Assembly (NCBI RefSeq): GCF_001542625.1
Contig: NZ_CP016279.1
Span: 5,704,001-5,768,000 of the forward strand
Reading direction: 5' to 3'
Origin: Streptomyces griseochromogenes
GTDB taxonomy: Bacteria > Actinomycetota > Actinomycetes > Streptomycetales > Streptomycetaceae
DNA length: 64,000 bases
Shown: positions 16,703-24,869 of the stretch, one piece after another
Layout: every line of letters begins with the position of its first letter
How positions within the stretch are numbered: position 1 is the stretch's first letter
The notes under the pieces: generated by a model
What the model saw: the letters and a program-made list of their open reading frames with translations, nothing else
What the model was told of the DNA's origin: nothing
Databases searched by the model: none
Translations under genes and position numbers: made by a program

Positions 16703-17062
16703 ATGGATGCACCGTCGGACTGGGAGGACCGGCTCGCGCGCTGGCAGAATGAGCTGGAGTTGTTCGAGCAGTTGGACGAGGCACCCTGGGTCACGCTGGC
16801 CAAGGCGGAAGCCGAGACCGGCGTTTCCCGCTCGGCTCTGCGGTCCTGGTACCGCAACGGCGAGATCCAGTCCCGGCTGGTGGACGGCCCGAACGGGCCG
16901 CAGCGCCTGGTCCGGCTGGACGCGGTGACCGAGCGCGCCGCCGCGTCACCGCGCATTCAGCGCAGGGCGGAACGAGAAGTCAGCCTGGAAGCCCAGGTCA
17001 CCCTGCTACGGCACCGGATTGACCAGCTTGAGCTACGGCTGGCCGCGCTGGAGCGGAAGTGA
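16703..17062 (+). CDS. Small HTH/coiled-coil DNA-binding protein
   Basis: A 119-residue protein. Residues 28-65 form a MerR-like or excisionase-like winged HTH (WVTLAKAEAETGVSRSALRS, then WYRNGEIQSR, then the wing RLVRLDAVTER). Residues 75-118 are a coiled coil (EREVSLEAQVTLLRHRIDQL), so it probably acts as a dimer. The ATG at 16703 follows AGGGAGGG; a GTG three bases earlier is also possible. It is divergent from the Clp N-domain gene with the dyad TCAATA-N6-TATTGA between them, a standard arrangement for a repressor and its target. Confidence 0.8.
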   Translation: MDAPSDWEDRLARWQNELELFEQLDEAPWVTLAKAEAETGVSRSALRSWYRNGEIQSRLVDGPNGPQRLVRLDAVTERAAASPRIQRRAEREVSLEAQVTLLRHRIDQLELRLAALERK

Positions 17063-17540
17063 CCGGCGCGAGCAGCACCGCGCCATCAGTCCGGAACGGT
17101 GCCACAGTCGCCGGATCCGCCTGCTCATCCACCACCAGGGTGTACGGCCGGTCCAGCGGCACCCAGTAGGGGAACGGGCTGGCACCGAGCTCGGACTGCT
17201 CGACCAGCACCACCGCGGTCCGTGCCGCATACAACGTCACGCGTTTCGGCTGCGCCTGCTCCAGCGTCAGCGCACAAAGGCCACGCCGGGCGCGACCAGC
17301 CCGTCCGCACCGACGACCCTCCAGACCGACTGGTCGAGTCCGGGCATGGCCAGTATGGGCAGGATCGTGGTCGCCACGGTGATCCGGTAGCTCACGCCCG
17401 GGACGCGGCGGGCACGCCCGTGGAAGGCTGCTGATGGGAATCCTTGAAACGGCTTTGTCCGGAGTTTCGTGAAAGGCCAGGCCGTCGGCATAGGGGTACT
17501 TGGAAACCAGCGCCACACCGGCGGTCGCTACCGACTTCAT
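17063..17540 (-). pseudogene. Unrecognised frameshifted gene
   Basis: Minus-strand frames in series read as one protein: MKSVATAGVALVSKYPYADG, then in another frame ITVATTILPILAMPGLDQSV and WRVVGADGLVAPGVAFV, then back through ALTLEQAQPKRVTLYAAR to AVLLAPVTSAPARP. The frame runs on into the 3' end of the HTH gene and stops at 16998. At least two shifts are needed. I do not recognise the family. Confidence 0.4.
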
Positions 17541-17597
17541 TCGCAGTGCCTTGGGCTTCAGACCAAGGGTGAAGCGAATCTTCAGCCTGCTCTGATC

Positions 17598-17799
17598 TCA
17601 GTCATGGGCACGGATCTGCACTGTTACCTTGGCCCAGGATGGCCGGTTCTGCTGCTCGATGTACTGCTTCACGAACGACAGCGGGACACCCCCGACGGAG
17701 CCGGCGAAGCAAAAGCCGGACCACAGCCGCTCTGCGCGCCAGTAGTGCCGGACCAGTTCCGGGTACTCCTGGCGCAGCCGTACGGCTTGCGCCTGTAGC
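17598..17799 (-). pseudogene. IS200/IS605 TnpA C-terminal fragment
   Basis: It encodes LRQEYPELVRHYWRAERLWS, GFCFAGSVGGVPLSFVKQYI and EQQ, then a stop. This is the C-terminal third of a Y1 (HUH) transposase, where the catalytic Tyr normally precedes the IEQQ helix. The N-terminal HUH part is missing, cut off by the IS5-type sequence at 17800. Together with the tnpB end at 18230 it outlines a divergent tnpA/tnpB element. Confidence 0.65.
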
Positions 17800-18220
17800 C
17801 GAACGGTCCTCGGACGCTCACGCCGACGGCAAGCCGTACCCGAGGATTGGGGCCCTGTCCAAGCAGGTCATCACCGAGGCCGAGAAGATCCCCGAGCGCG
17901 CATGGCTCGGCGAGGTGTCCGCCGTGATCCTCCGGGTGGCCGCCTACTGGCGCACGAACTTGACGCTACGCCAGCTCGCTCTCCTCTTCGGCGTCTCGAA
18001 GTCATCCGCAGACCGGATCATCGACGACCTCAGCCCGCGTCTTGCACTCCAGCCCCGCAAGCGGTTCCGCAAGGACACCGTTCTGATCATGGACGGCACC
18101 CTGGTCCCCACCAGCGACCATACAGTCGCCGAGCAGTCGAAGAATTACCGCTGCTCGACCAATCACCAGGTCGTCATCGACGCCGACCGGGCCGCCGGAC
18201 TGGCGGTGACAGCCTGTTGA
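17800..18220 (+). pseudogene. IS5-type transposase, N-terminal part
   Basis: An open plus-strand frame encodes the HTH_Tnp_4 and first DDE segment of an IS5-family transposase: ALSKQVITEAEKIPERAWLG, NLTLRQLALLFGVSKSSADR, then DTVLIMDGTLVPTSDHTVAE (first Asp) and NHQVVIDADRA. It then diverges and stops at 18220; the second Asp and the Glu are gone. It lies between the tnpA and tnpB remains, so it probably inserted into the IS605 unit and later lost its 3' half. Confidence 0.75.
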
Positions 18221-18229
18221 GCGCAGATA

Positions 18230-18333
18230 AGACCGGTACCCCCACCGGCACAGCGCGTTGAAGCAGGAACCCACCGAGACGGTGACCCGACCTTGGTAGG
18301 GAACCCCGGCCTCTAGGCCGGGGAGCGGAAGTC
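18230..18333 (+). mobile_element. IS605 tnpB 3' end with terminal hairpin
   Basis: The last codons of a TnpB are visible (SALKQEPTETVTRPW, stop at 18297-18299). They are followed by the element's right-end palindrome CCCCGGCCT/AGGCCGGGG at 18304-18323 and the terminal GTCAA. In IS605 elements this region is also the scaffold of the reRNA (omega RNA) that guides TnpB, with the guide taken from flanking DNA just outside. The tnpB body is absent, so any RNA would have no local partner protein. Confidence 0.6.
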
Positions 18334-18616
18334 AACCAGCAGCAACAACCTGGCCGGCCATCACCTGAGGAGGGTTCGGGAGCAGTGGCGCAAGGTTGTC
18401 CCGAACGAAGTCCACCGCCCTCCTGTTCGACTCTTCGGCGCCGGCTTGGTCTTCAAAGACACTGGTGGAGACCATCACTCCATCCCCGGAGTCAACCCAG
18501 TAGTAAGCCACGAACCCGGGGACTTGGCGCAGGAGAGGCACGAATCCCTCGTCCACTCGGCGTCCTGCCTCGGCAGGATCAGTCACCCCTTCGTACCGCC
18601 GAACTACTGCGTACAT
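18332..18616 (-). CDS. ABM-domain (antibiotic biosynthesis monooxygenase-like) protein
   Basis: A 94-residue dimeric alpha-beta barrel protein. It starts MYAVVRRYEGV and contains RVDEGFVPLLRQVPGFVAYY, a VMVSTSVFEDQAGAEESNRR helix and a final PQVMAGQVVAAG strand, which is typical of small ABM-fold proteins in Streptomyces. These are often heme- or quinone-linked or of unknown role. The start at 18616 fits the first strand. Its stop codon overlaps the terminal bases of the IS605 right end, so the element inserted exactly at the gene's end without altering the expected C-terminus. Confidence 0.8.
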   Translation of the reverse strand: MYAVVRRYEGVTDPAEAGRRVDEGFVPLLRQVPGFVAYYWVDSGDGVMVSTSVFEDQAGAEESNRRAVDFVRDNLAPLLPNPPQVMAGQVVAAG

Positions 18617-18924
18617 AGCTGATCTCCTCACGGATCCCAAAGTCACCTCGCGCGAAACGACATACCCCCCACCGCGCGTCTCTCGCTCGCGGGACGTCCG
18701 GAAGGCACTCGGATAGGCGCATCGGTGGCCCGAACTGGGCATCTGCTGTGCCCCGGGATGATGGACCGAGGCTTCACGAAACTCCGGTCAGAACTCGTCC
18801 ACCGACAGCGCCACGATGTCCTCGACGAGAACGACAGCTCCGGCCCACTGGGATCGCGGGTCGAGGGGGACGGCGAGGGCTATGGGGAGTCGTACATGGG
18901 AAGAACACTCCGGGACAACCAACA
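18617..18924. other. Intergenic, nothing recognised
   Basis: About 300 bases upstream of the ABM gene. The minus-strand start region must hold its promoter, but no clear box pair was found. Confidence 0.3.
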
Positions 18925-19297
18925 GCGGGCGACATCCACCGGCCCCAGGGCGACTTCACCAGTGCCATCAAAGCCTTCGAGAACACGCAGGCGGAGGCCG
19001 GACAGCACAATGTCGCAGGCGGGCCGGCCATCGCCCAGACCCGCCTCGCCCTGTCTGCCGCCTGGGCCGATCCGGATCGCGCTGGCGACGAACTCGACCT
19101 CGCCGGACTCGCCTGGCTGCACCCGATCCTGGAGGCCGCCCTCGCCTGCCACCACGTCGTCTGCGGCGCCAGGACGACCTCACCGTCGCCATGGACCGCC
19201 GGCGCGAGGTCACCGTGAACGGCGACTTCGCCTACTGCGTCGGCATCGCCCACTTCATGGCCGACCGCCCGTTTCCCCGTCCCTCCGCCACCTGCTG
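18925..19297 (+). pseudogene. TPR regulatory protein, 3' remnant
   Basis: Plus-strand frames encode QGDFTSAIKAFENTQAEAGQ, then GGPAIAQTRLALSAAWADPD and RAGDELDLA. After a shift they read DDLTVAMDRRREVTVNGDFA and YCVGIAHFMADRP. This is the end of the tetratricopeptide half of a common Streptomyces HTH/TPR protein. The N-terminal HTH is absent and the frame is broken. Confidence 0.45.
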
Positions 19298-19488
19298 ACC
19301 CGACACCACCGACACCGTGCGCGACCAGTGGTAAGCCTCGTCATCGGGCGCGGTCACCGCCTGCACACCCCTCCAGATTGAACCGGGGCGGAGGATACGG
19401 CACGCCAGTCTCCACCCGAACTGGACAGATCCACCTGCGGGTGGCGAAGTCGGGTCATCGGTGAGGCGGTTGATGTATTCCGGGAGCA

Positions 19489-19519
19489 GGAAGGCGGCGA
19501 CTTCCAGTCGCCGCCTTCC
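19489..19519. terminator. Strong hairpin terminator after rpoA
   Basis: Perfect 13-base stem GGAAGGCGGCGAC/GTCGCCGCCTTCC with a 5-base loop, 37 bases past the rpoA stop. It closes the transcript where rplQ would follow in the standard operon. Confidence 0.75.
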
Positions 19520-19555
19520 CTGCCTTCCTGGCTCCCCCGCGACCCGGCGCGGCGT

Positions 19556-20572
19556 TCAGTACTGCTCGGTCTCCATGAAACCCGTGTTCCCGTTGTCGTC
19601 CGCGTCGAAGGCGGCGGCGGTCGGGTCGAATCCGGGCGGGCTGTCCTTGAGGGCCAGGCCCATGCCGGCCAGCTTCACCTTGACCTCGTCGATCGACTTC
19701 GCACCGAAGTTGCGGATGTCGAGCAGGTCCGCCTCGGAACGGGCCAGGAGTTCACCTACGGAGTGGACGCCCTCACGCTTGAGGCAGTTGTAGGAACGGA
19801 CCGTGAGCTCCAGCTCCTCGATCGGCAGCGCGAGGTCGGCGGCCAGGGCGGCGTCCGTCGGGGACGGGCCCATGTCGATGCCCTCGGCGTCGATGTTCAG
19901 CTCGCGGGCGAGACCGAACAGCTCGACGAGCGTCTTACCGGCCGACGCCATGACATCGCGCGGACGCATCGCCTGCTTGGTCTCGACGTCGACGATCAGC
20001 TTGTCGAAGTCCGTGCGCTGCTCGACACGCGTCGCCTCGACCTTGTACGTGACCTTCAGCACCGGGCTGTAGATGGAGTCGACCGGGATACGGCCGATCT
20101 CCTGGCCCACCTGCTTGTTCTGCACGGCCGAGACGTAACCGCGACCGCGCTCGACGGTCAGCTCCATCTCCAGCTTGCCCTTGCCGTTCAGCGTGGCCAG
20201 GACCAGGTCGGGGTTGTGCACCTCGACACCGGCCGGGGGCGCGATGTCGGCGGCGGTGACCAGACCCGGACCCTGCTTGCGCAGGTACATCACGACCGGC
20301 TCGTCGTGCTCCGAGGAGACGACCAGCTGCTTGATGTTGAGGATCAGGTCGGTGACGTCCTCCTTGACGCCCGGCACGGTGGTGAACTCGTGCAGCACGC
20401 CGTCGATGCGGATGCCGGTGACAGCGGCACCCGGGATCGAGGACAGGAGCGTACGGCGCAGGGAGTTGCCGAGGGTGTAGCCGAAGCCCGGCTCCAGCGG
20501 CTCGATCACGAACCGGGAGCGGAACTCGTCGACGACCTCTTCGGTCAACGAGGGACGCTGAGCGATCAGCAC
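19556..20572 (-). CDS. rpoA: RNA polymerase alpha subunit, stand-alone copy
   Basis: A 338-residue, full-length alpha subunit. The N-terminal dimerisation domain has [20 protein letters not shown] and the mid-domain [20 protein letters not shown]. The C-terminal DNA-binding domain keeps [11 protein letters not shown] and [14 protein letters not shown], which contain the UP-element and activator contact residues. The acidic tail ends METEQY. The GTG start at 20572 has GGAGG 10 bases upstream and gives the usual family start ([16 protein letters not shown]). Normally rpoA lies between rpsD and rplQ. Here neither neighbour exists: the 5' side is noncoding DNA and decayed remnants, and the 3' side is a terminator. 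It is therefore either a second rpoA or a relocated one, and it appears intact and under selection. An AT-rich patch at 20740-20775 may hold its promoter. Confidence 0.95.
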   Translation of the reverse strand: MLIAQRPSLTEEVVDEFRSRFVIEPLEPGFGYTLGNSLRRTLLSSIPGAAVTGIRIDGVLHEFTTVPGVKEDVTDLILNIKQLVVSSEHDEPVVMYLRKQGPGLVTAADIAPPAGVEVHNPDLVLATLNGKGKLEMELTVERGRGYVSAVQNKQVGQEIGRIPVDSIYSPVLKVTYKVEATRVEQRTDFDKLIVDVETKQAMRPRDVMASAGKTLVELFGLARELNIDAEGIDMGPSPTDAALAADLALPIEELELTVRSYNCLKREGVHSVGELLARSEADLLDIRNFGAKSIDEVKVKLAGMGLALKDSPPGFDPTAAAFDADDNGNTGFMETEQY

Positions 20573-21003
20573 GAGGTATTGCCTCCAGTGTTTGGCGCCC
20601 GTTGTGTGGCACCGTAGACACGAAGGGTACGTGTGGCCCGGCCTCCCACAAATCCGAACCGCCCGACCCCACCCGCCCACTGCCCGGTCGGCAGGCTCAG
20701 CTCTTGCAGAGTGGAGCCCAACGGTAGTGATAGGGCTCTTTGAAATTTTGCGAATTCGCCCATTCTCATCAACCTGGGCTCACCCAGGTGCGCGCACCAC
20801 ACCGGCTGGTGCGGGGACGGTGGCCTGCGGGTGCGCCCGCGCCGCACCTCGCCGCAGTACTTCGTCTCCGAGGACCGACTCGACACGACGATCGCGGCGG
20901 TGGGTGCACGGCGGTGACCGAGCCGACGGGCGGGGCCGCCCACCTGCGCGGGATGGGCGCGGTGGGCGGCCGCACCTCTGGGGGCGGTCCTGACCGCTCC
21001 GTG
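20573..21003. other. rpoA upstream region with a 3' gene scrap
   Basis: Leader and promoter region of rpoA on the minus strand. A weak candidate is TTGATG, 17 bases, AAAATT at 20744-20772. On the plus strand 20800-20917 ends with codons for LRVRPRRTSPQYFVSEDRLD and TTIAAVGARR plus a stop, which looks like the 3' scrap of an unidentified gene. Confidence 0.35.
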
Positions 21004-21106
21004 CTAGCTGAGCCGGAATTGCTGGAAGCCTACGTAGGGACCGTTCTTGTCCTGACAGCCGAAGTCACGCAGGCCGTAGTTGCTGTCGTCGACGCACTTG
21101 CCCGTG
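21004..21106 (-). pseudogene. C-terminal scrap of a secreted-type protein
   Basis: Encodes CVDDSNYGLRDFGCQDKNGP and YVGFQQFRLS before a TAG stop. The two Cys and the aromatic-rich end suggest an extracellular protein. Its 5' part was replaced by the IS256 sequence. Confidence 0.35.
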
Positions 21107-21109
21107 GCA

Positions 21110-22033
21110 GCTTCTCACCAATGCCTTGATCGCCTTCTCCGCGTGCGCGCGGTCCTCGGCGTTGTAGATCTCCCGCATCGCCTTCGTCGCGCCCGGTTAT
21201 ACGGACTTCGGCAGGCAGTTCGCGAGATTTCGGCCCTTGAGGACCCAGCATCGCTGATGCCGGGCGGCGGGGAACACCTCCCGCAGGGCCTTCCACAGGC
21301 TCATCGCGCCGTCGCCGACGACCAGCTCCGGGTCGCGCATGCCCCGGCGACGACAGTCGCGCGGCAGGTCGGCCCATGACCCGGTGCTCTCGCGCAACCC
21401 CTCGGACAGGGCGATCAGCTCTTTGGTACCGTCCAGCTGCATTCCGAGCAGGACCAGGACCTAGCTGTGCGCCTGGCCGAGCCGAACCTTGGGGTGCACG
21501 CCGTCGGTCCACACGTAGACGAAGTCGCGATCCGACAGGTCGCGCTCCTGGAACGCGGCGCGGTCGTCGCTCCACTGCTTGGTGCGCCGGGTCACTGTCG
21601 CCGGGGACAGGCCAGCCGTGCCGCCGAGGAACTGCTCCAGCGCCGACACGAAGTCAACGGAGGACAGCCCGTGCAGGTAGAGCAGCGGCAGTACCTCGGA
21701 GATCTTCGGGGACTTACGGCACCACGGCGCCAGGATCTTCGAGGAGAACCGCTTCCGCTCGTCGGTGGTCGCGTCCACGCGGCGATCGTTCACCAGTGGC
21801 GCGGTGACCTCGACGGGACCTGGCGCGGTGGCCACGGTGCGGAGCCGGTGACGACCGTTGCGGACGACCAGGCGGCAGCCCCGCTCGTCCGTCCCGGCCG
21901 CCGACTCGGCTATGTACTGGTTGACTTCCGCCCCCAGTGCGGCGGCGAGCATACGCTGGGGGCCCTCATTGACGATCTCGTCGATCAGAGAGCCGGACTC
22001 CGTGGAACCGCCGGCATTCACTACGCTGAACAC
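21110..22033 (-). pseudogene. IS256 (mutator) transposase, broken
   Basis: Minus-strand IS256 transposase with an N-terminal part (SLIDEIVNEGPQRMLAAALG), a middle (SKILAPWCRKSPKISEVLPL, YLHGLSSVDFVSAL) and DFVYVWTDGVHPKVRLGQAH, which contains the first catalytic Asp. A TAG stop follows. The frame resumes with LVLLGMQLDGTKELIALSEG, the second Asp in ELVVGDGAMSLWKALRE, then another stop at LPKSV. The element ends abruptly after HAEKAIKAL, so the catalytic Glu region and right end are lost. A GTG at 22033 may be the old start. Confidence 0.8.
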
Positions 22034-22370
22034 GGGCGTGCCTTCCCGACCCGCGCGGCAACGCGGGCCTACTCGATGACCAGATCTTGAGCATTGCTCC
22101 GCGCAGCAGTGGACGGGACCCGATGCATCACACCTGCGGGTTCCTCGCCGGCCGCACTCGCTACCGATGACGGAGTCATCCACTGGCGCATCCTCCACGT
22201 GGCACAGCGGGAGCCAGCAGTGGCGTACGGGGAGCCGAGGACGGCACGAGCGACCTGAGGCAGCGTCTCCGGAACTCCGGTCAGAGCCGACATCACGAAT
22301 CCCCATCATCAGTTGCTCCTGCCCCTGAGAGGCAGCCACCAGCACAGTGCGTAGGTGCATACTGGGGGCG
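22034..22370. other. Intergenic, promoter side of small SH3-like gene
   Basis: No gene recognised. CATACT lies 7 bases before the ATG at 22371, the same spacing seen at the padR and 32229 starts, so the gene may be leaderless; no good -35 box was found. Confidence 0.3.
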
Positions 22371-22592
22371 ATGACAAAGCCTGCTGCACCGAAGCGCCAT
22401 TTGCCCACCAGCCCCTTCAAGGCCCCGGTCCCGCCTGCCCCCAAGCATTTCGCCGTGGGCGACCAGGTCACACACGATATGTACGGCCTCGGCCGGGTCG
22501 TCGGCATCGAGGAAGGAATCGCAGCCCTCGTGGACTTCGGCTCGGCGCAAATGCGGATCTTGAGCCCGTACACCAAGATGACCAAGCTGTAG
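22371..22592 (+). CDS. Small conserved SH3-like/CarD-N-type protein
   Basis: A 73-residue protein with a disordered Pro/Lys-rich start (MTKPAAPKRHLPTSPFKAPV) and a compact beta domain, HFAVGDQVTHDMYGLGRVVG, continuing IEEGIAALVDFGSAQMRIL. The GDxVxHxxYGxGxV pattern is the SH3-like/Tudor-like fold also used by CarD and TRCF N-termini to bind RNA polymerase. Such a short, free-standing domain is common in Streptomyces, and its role is unknown. RNA polymerase contact is only an inference. The start at 22371 was chosen over 22347 on composition. Confidence 0.75.
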   Translation: MTKPAAPKRHLPTSPFKAPVPPAPKHFAVGDQVTHDMYGLGRVVGIEEGIAALVDFGSAQMRILSPYTKMTKL

Positions 22593-22763
22593 AACCACTG
22601 CACCCTGCCACGGCACGCCAGGCCCCTTCAGGGACCTGAAACGGAAGAGAGACCTCAGGCGAGCACACGAGTCACGCGTCGCTCTCGTTCGCCATGCCCA
22701 CTGCCCTGAAAGCCCCACGCCTTGTCTCATCGAGCGAGCGTCTGACCAGCACGTATAGGACAA

Positions 22764-22791
22764 CGGCCCGAACAGGCAGAGGTTCGGGCCG
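22764..22791. terminator. Shared terminator between convergent genes
   Basis: Perfect 10-base stem CGGCCCGAAC/GTTCGGGCCG with an 8-base loop, placed between the stops of the convergent genes ending at 22592 and 22806. Confidence 0.75.
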
Positions 22792-22805
22792 CCGTTTAAG
22801 GAAGA

Positions 22806-23000
22806 TCAGCCGGCGTTGGGGTGCCGCCCGATCAGATGGGTCAGCAGCTCCATGACCTGCGCCTGAATGCGATCGATCCTCTTCCCGAGGACGCGGACCT
22901 CACCAACGAGGTTGCCCACCTTCGCGTCCAGGGTTCCCACCTTCTGATCAAGAGGTAACGACCCCGGATCGACGCTCGGATCGGCGGAAGACTGACTCAC
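22806..23000 (-). CDS. Small coiled-coil protein
   Basis: A 64-residue hydrophilic protein. Residues 18-55 form heptads (LDQKVGTLDAKVGNLVGEVR, then VLGKRIDRIQAQVMELL). Its GTG start overlaps the stop of the upstream lipoprotein gene by four bases (GTGA), implying translational coupling. No family recognised; probably an oligomerising partner. Confidence 0.65.
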   Translation of the reverse strand: MSQSSADPSVDPGSLPLDQKVGTLDAKVGNLVGEVRVLGKRIDRIQAQVMELLTHLIGRHPNAG

Positions 23001-24378
23001 GCCGGCGCGAAGACGAACAGGCCTGCCCCCGTGCCGACGTAGCCGTAACCGGTGGCCGTGTTCACGGACGGGATGTTCTCCTCGGGCAGGTTCTTCGCCA
23101 GCACCTTCTTCGTCCGGGTGTCCACCGCGATGCCGGTGTTCGTGGCGCTCTTGTCGTCCGTCTCCCCGTACAGCACTGACCCGTCAGCCGTGAAGCGGAC
23201 CGGGTCGAGGGCATGTTCGCCGTCCTGCTGCTCCCACAGTTGCTTGCCGTCGGCGGTCTGCCACACGGCGGTGCCGGGGAAGTCCTCGAACTTGACCACG
23301 TCCCGGGCGGCGAGGTCGCCGGAGGGCGAGAACAGCACCTCCTGCGCGCCCTTGTACGAGGTGAGGAGCGCCCCGCTCTTCAGGTCGTACCAGGCATGGA
23401 TCCAACTGCCGGAGGAGAGGGAGGAGCCGGCCTTCCAGCCGACGAGGACCTTGCCGTCAGCGATCCGCAGGATGCGCTTCTCCTCGCTCTCGGGGTGGCC
23501 CTTGTCGTCCAGTTCCACGCCCTTGGGGATCTTCGCGTCGGCGGTGCTCCACACCTGCTTGCCGGTGGCGAGTTCGTTGAGCGTGATCTGCTCGGGCTCG
23601 GTCTGGTAGTCGCTGGCGTTCAGGAAGCCCGGGTAGTAGTCGCCGCTGATGAGCGGGGCGTGGGCCACCGAGGCGTCCGCCGTGCCGGCTTCGGCGTCGT
23701 AGGTGCAGCTGGCGACGGTGCCGGTGCAGGTGACCGCGCGGGACGGGCCGCCGTCGACGGGCGTGAGGCGGAGCGTGTCGTCGGCCTTCTCGACGCGGTA
23801 GCCGTCCAGCAAGGTGCCCCGCTCGTACGAGGGGACCTTGGCGAGTTCGCCGCCGTCGGCGCCGTACAGGGTGGCCGTGGTGGTGGTCTTCGCCTCGGTG
23901 AGGCCGTCGGACTTGCTGGTCGTGGAGGAGGTCACGGCCACGGCGGGGGCGCCGTGGCGCCAGGTGACCGCCTCGACCGTCTTGGCCCGCACTTTCAGCG
24001 CCTTGCGGACGGCGCCGGTCTTCACGTCGCGGAACTCCAGCGTGAGGGGCTCGGCCTCCTCGGAGGAGTACAGCATGCCCTCGGTCAGCCCGCTGCTTGC
24101 GTAGTCGCCTTGGGCGTCCTTGGCCAGCAGCAGCGTGGAGCCAAGATCGAGGACGCCGGGTGCCGAGGTGCCCTCGGCGGGCAGGCTCCAGGCGGACTGG
24201 GCGCTGAAGCCGGGCAGCCCGGGCCCATGATAGGCAGGCCCTTCACGACGTCTTTGGCGGACGGGACGGGTGCCGTCGCCCCACCGCCGCCGGCCGCCCC
24301 GTCACCGCCGCCACATCCCGTCAGCAACGCCAAGGACACCGACATCCCGACGACCGCGCCGCACGCCCGCGGACGCAT
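22997..24378 (-). pseudogene. Beta-propeller lipoprotein, one frameshift
   Basis: A lipoprotein of about 460 residues. The lipobox is LALLTGC at about residue 20. A Gly/Pro linker follows, and then repeats of a PQQ-like beta-propeller: LNELATGKQVWSTADAKIPK, IHAWYDLKSGALLTSYKGAQ and AVWQTADGKQLWEQQDGEHA, ending with GYGYVGTGAGLFVFAPA. A one-base loss near 24225, in a GGGCCCGGGC run, separates the signal peptide from the body (LPGFSAQSAWSLPAEGTSAP). The rest is intact, so the gene is either freshly broken or the indel is a sequencing error. Extracytoplasmic, membrane anchored; function unknown. Coupled to the coiled-coil gene downstream. Confidence 0.75.
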
Positions 24379-24396
24379 CCCGCTCCTGTGGTTCAC

Positions 24397-24869
24397 AGAT
24401 CACACTCCCCCGTGTTCATGACATGACCGGGGGTGATCCTAATGGAAAGATGATCTTCCGTTAGAACCGACGATCTCCACTACTTCAGCTTGAGCACCGC
24501 ACAGTCCGACTCGCAGTCCGCCCTCTACTGGCCCGTCGGCCGGCGTGGGCTGCGCAGCGGCCGCCCGCGGGACTGGGGCGGCCGCAATGACGGCTCTACG
24601 CAAAGAGCGTCTCCTGTCGTCTGCGGGCATGCCAGCAGACGTTCACGGGAGGAGAACCCGCGCTGGACCAGCTTCCGTGAGTCCTACCGTTTCGCTCCGT
24701 TCTCCTGCGAGCCGGGCCTGCGCGGCGCCCGCGAGAAGGGCGGGGTCGAAGGCCAGGTCGGCTGACCACCTCACACCGGTGCCTTCTCTGAACTACCGAT
24801 GGCCCAGGCGAACGAGAAGGAGGGAAGATCGCGATTCTTCGCCTCGCCTCAGCGTCAGGGACTACGGTC
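24397..24869. other. Intergenic, no confident gene
   Basis: About 470 bases between divergent genes. Open frames exist but have no recognisable protein content. It contains the promoters of the lipoprotein (minus) and methyltransferase (plus); none can be assigned clearly. Confidence 0.3.

Noticed and set aside
19763..20617. 284-codon open frame antisense to rpoA
   Set aside because: Mirror of a highly constrained gene in GC-rich DNA; no start context or known motif.
23213..24421. 402-codon antisense frame opposite the lipoprotein
   Set aside because: Gly/Ala/Val-rich shadow without motifs. The propeller repeats on the other strand are convincing.
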